Source: Mumia flava (GTDB taxonomy: Bacteria; Actinomycetota; Actinomycetes; Propionibacteriales; Nocardioidaceae). From it: a stretch of 64,000 nucleotides of DNA. The position numbers and the translations under genes are program-made. Below are positions 62,632 through 64,000 of the stretch, one piece after another (the stretch's first letter is position 1; every line of letters begins with the position of its first letter). The notes beneath the pieces are model-generated. The model worked only from the letters and a program-made list of their open reading frames with translations, had not been told where the DNA came from and did not search any database. The stretch lies in NCBI RefSeq assembly GCF_002797495.1, contig NZ_PGEZ01000002.1, positions 124,001 through 188,000 on the forward strand, read 5' to 3'.

Positions 62632-63447
62632 TCAGGCCCCGCCGAGCGCCCAGCAGGCAACCGCCGTCGCCGACGCGACATTCAGCGAGTCGATCGACGC
62701 CGCCAACGGGATCGTGACCCGGAGGTCCGCGGCCTTGGTCCACCGCGCCGAGAGCCCGTGGCCCTCGCCACCCACCATGAGCGCGAGACGGGAGTCCGTC
62801 CCACGATGCTGCGCCGCAACCTCACGGAGGTCGACCGCGTCCGGCGCGAGCGTCATCGCGAGGCTGGTGAACCCGTGCTCGCGCAGCAGGTCGGGGAACG
62901 CGTACCAGTCGGCCACCCGGGCGTACGGGAGCCAGAACACCGACCCCATCGAGACCTTGATCGCCCGTCGGTAGAGCGGGTCCGCGCACCGTGGCGACAG
63001 CACGACCGCGTCGAACCCCAGCGCCGCGGCCGCGCGGAACACGCTCCCGATGTTGGCGTGGTCCATCAGGTCCTCGGCGACCACGACCCGCCGCGCGCCG
63101 GCGAGCACCTCCGCGACGTCGGGCAACGGCGCCCGCTCGAGACTGGCGAGGGCGCCGCGGTGCACGTGGAACCCGGTCAGCCGCTCGACGGCGTCGTCCG
63201 CCATCACGTAGACCGGCGCGTCCGTGGTGTCGAGCAGGTCCGCGAGCGGGTCGAGCCAGCGCGGCGACATCAGGAACGACCGTGCGCGGTGCCCGGACTC
63301 CAGCGCCCGTCGAACCACCTTCTCCCCCTCGGCGATGAAGAGACCGCGCTCGGTCTCCAGCAGCTTGCGGAGCTGGACGTCGCGGAGGTCGACGTAGTCG
63401 CGCAGGCGCACGTCCGCGGGGTCACCGACCTCGATCAGCTCAGCCAT
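62632..63447 (-). CDS. TrmH family RNA 2'-O-methyltransferase
   Basis: A 271-residue SPOUT methyltransferase. The N-terminal substrate-binding domain (about 15-95, LFIAEGEKVVRRALESGHRARSFLM) is followed by the knotted catalytic domain with VVVAEDLMDHANIGSVFRAAAALGFDAVVLSP, ALMVGGEGHGLS and IPLAASIDSLNVASATAVACW, the three SPOUT motifs. It methylates ribose in rRNA or tRNA; the position is unknown. ATG 63447 gives the family N-terminus. It follows the siroheme gene by eight bases. Confidence 0.94.
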   Translation of the reverse strand: MAELIEVGDPADVRLRDYVDLRDVQLRKLLETERGLFIAEGEKVVRRALESGHRARSFLMSPRWLDPLADLLDTTDAPVYVMADDAVERLTGFHVHRGALASLERAPLPDVAEVLAGARRVVVAEDLMDHANIGSVFRAAAALGFDAVVLSPRCADPLYRRAIKVSMGSVFWLPYARVADWYAFPDLLREHGFTSLAMTLAPDAVDLREVAAQHRGTDSRLALMVGGEGHGLSARWTKAADLRVTIPLAASIDSLNVASATAVACWALGGA

Positions 63448-63455
63448 CGGACGGC

Positions 63456-63959
63456 TCAGCCCTCGTCCGGTCGGTGCTCCGGCTCCAGCTGGGACATCGC
63501 CCCCATCAGACGGTCCCGGGTCAGGGCCGAGTGCCGGGGATCGCGGTTGGACAGCACCGCGACGGTGGTCTCGCCCCAGCGCCCGGTCGCCGGGGTCCAC
63601 GCGGTGCCGAGCGGGGCGTCGTCCGCGCGGACGCAGAAGATCTGCCGGAGGGACGCCTCCTCGGCGATCGCCGCATTCACCGCCGGACGGTCCGTCGCGG
63701 CCATCGCGTACCACGCCCCTGCGAGGTCTCCCGACTCGTAGCCGCGCTCGAGCCACGCCACCTCACCGGCGGCGACCCGCTCGGCGATCCGGGCGTCGAG
63801 GGCGGGCGCCACGACCGTGACCGCGGCCCCGGCGTCCAGCAGCGTCGGGAGACGCCGTGCGGTGACCCGCCCGCCGCCCACGACGACGACGCGCCGCCCG
63901 GCCAGGATCAGACCGGCGACGTAGGGCGGATGGGACAGACCGGGACCGTGCTCGCTCAC
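63456..63959 (-). CDS. Precorrin-2 dehydrogenase / siroheme synthase N-terminal domain protein
   Basis: A 167-residue protein equal to the NAD-dependent N-terminal domain of CysG (Met8p/SirC-like). GLILAGRRVVVVGGGRVTARRLPTLLDAG contains the nucleotide-binding GGGRVTARR (about 29-37); TDRPAVNAAIAEEASLRQIFCV is the usual second segment. It oxidises precorrin-2 to sirohydrochlorin and may insert iron, for siroheme of sulfite and nitrite reductases. The chain is shorter than SirC, lacking part of the C-terminal helices. GTG 63959 is six bases after TAGCAT. Confidence 0.9.
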   Translation of the reverse strand: MSEHGPGLSHPPYVAGLILAGRRVVVVGGGRVTARRLPTLLDAGAAVTVVAPALDARIAERVAAGEVAWLERGYESGDLAGAWYAMAATDRPAVNAAIAEEASLRQIFCVRADDAPLGTAWTPATGRWGETTVAVLSNRDPRHSALTRDRLMGAMSQLEPEHRPDEG

Positions 63960-63965
63960 ACCCCG

Positions 63966-63971
63966 ATGCTA
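63966..63971 (-). promoter_or_regulatory. Leaderless-type -10 of the precorrin-2 dehydrogenase gene
   Basis: TAGCAT read leftward, six bases before GTG 63959, at the right edge of the window. Confidence 0.5.
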
Positions 63972-64000
63972 GCGAGGCACGCGCGCGGTAGCGTCCGGGT

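Overview
The window is about 72 percent GC in most lines and reads as chromosome of a high-GC Gram-positive actinobacterium. Markers are the Pup-proteasome system (prcA, prcB, pup, dop, arc/mpa, trmI), the mycothiol ligase mshC, a PAC2 protein, DUF3090 and SCO1664-family proteins, an F420-type LLM oxidoreductase, an actinobacterial DUF5703 protein and many probable leaderless genes. Gene content and the repeat GGTCTCGATCACTCGCTCC suggest the Nocardioidaceae (Nocardioides, Aeromicrobium or Mumia type); that placement is inference. No prophage, insertion sequence, rRNA or CRISPR array was seen.

Layout. 1-1.3 kb: end of a DrrAB-type ABC exporter. 1.3-9.9 kb: proteasome locus, read leftward (trmI, arc, dop, pup, prcB, prcA). 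It is interrupted between arc and dop by a rightward NUDIX gene and a lower-GC pair encoding a secreted basic protein and a small acidic protein. That pair is the best candidate here for an undescribed system, a secreted toxin with its immunity protein. 10-14 kb: site-2 protease with CBS domains; divergent RecB-like Fe-S nuclease; an ArsR-type regulator preceded by a four-copy 14-bp operator array and coupled to an MFS exporter. 14-23.8 kb: the conserved block HAD phosphatase, metH, PAC2, mshC, SCO1664, DUF3090 and histidine phosphatase (leftward), then corA. 23.8-24.3 kb: a gene-free repeat region. 24.3-29 kb: uppP, LLM oxidoreductase, aldo/keto reductase, DUF5703, M20 peptidase. 29.0 kb: tRNA-Leu(GAG) with terminator. 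29-32 kb: arginine/ornithine antiporter and arginine deiminase. 32-39 kb: FUSC-type membrane protein, GyrI-like protein, secreted GH12-like glycosidase, alpha-glucan phosphorylase, CPBP protease, NAD(P)-binding epimerase-like protein. 39-45.4 kb: lipoprotein, sortase, M19 dipeptidase, a 1202-residue nuclease-helicase. 45.4-49.7 kb: four overlapping genes (unknown 484-residue protein, MoxR ATPase, VWA protein, SRPBCC protein). 49.8-53.6 kb: DUF445 protein, K+/H+ antiporter with separate RCK subunit, CPBP protein. 53.6-64 kb: hrpA, lipoprotein, FKBP, MarR regulator, two acyl-CoA dehydrogenases (FadE24/FadE23-like), peptide deformylase, TrmH methyltransferase and a CysG N-terminal domain protein.

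How the genes work together. Pup is ligated to targets (ligase not in the window), recognised by the Arc/Mpa hexamer, fed into the PrcA/PrcB core and recycled by Dop. MshC makes mycothiol from the cysteine that MetH-linked sulfur metabolism supports. ArcD and ArcA import and deiminate arginine. Many operons are tight, with ATGA, GTGA or TGATG overlaps. About fifteen promoters place a TANNNT hexamer only 6-8 bases before the start codon, indicating leaderless mRNAs. Coordinates were counted by hand from the sequence; product names rest on motif recognition without database searching.
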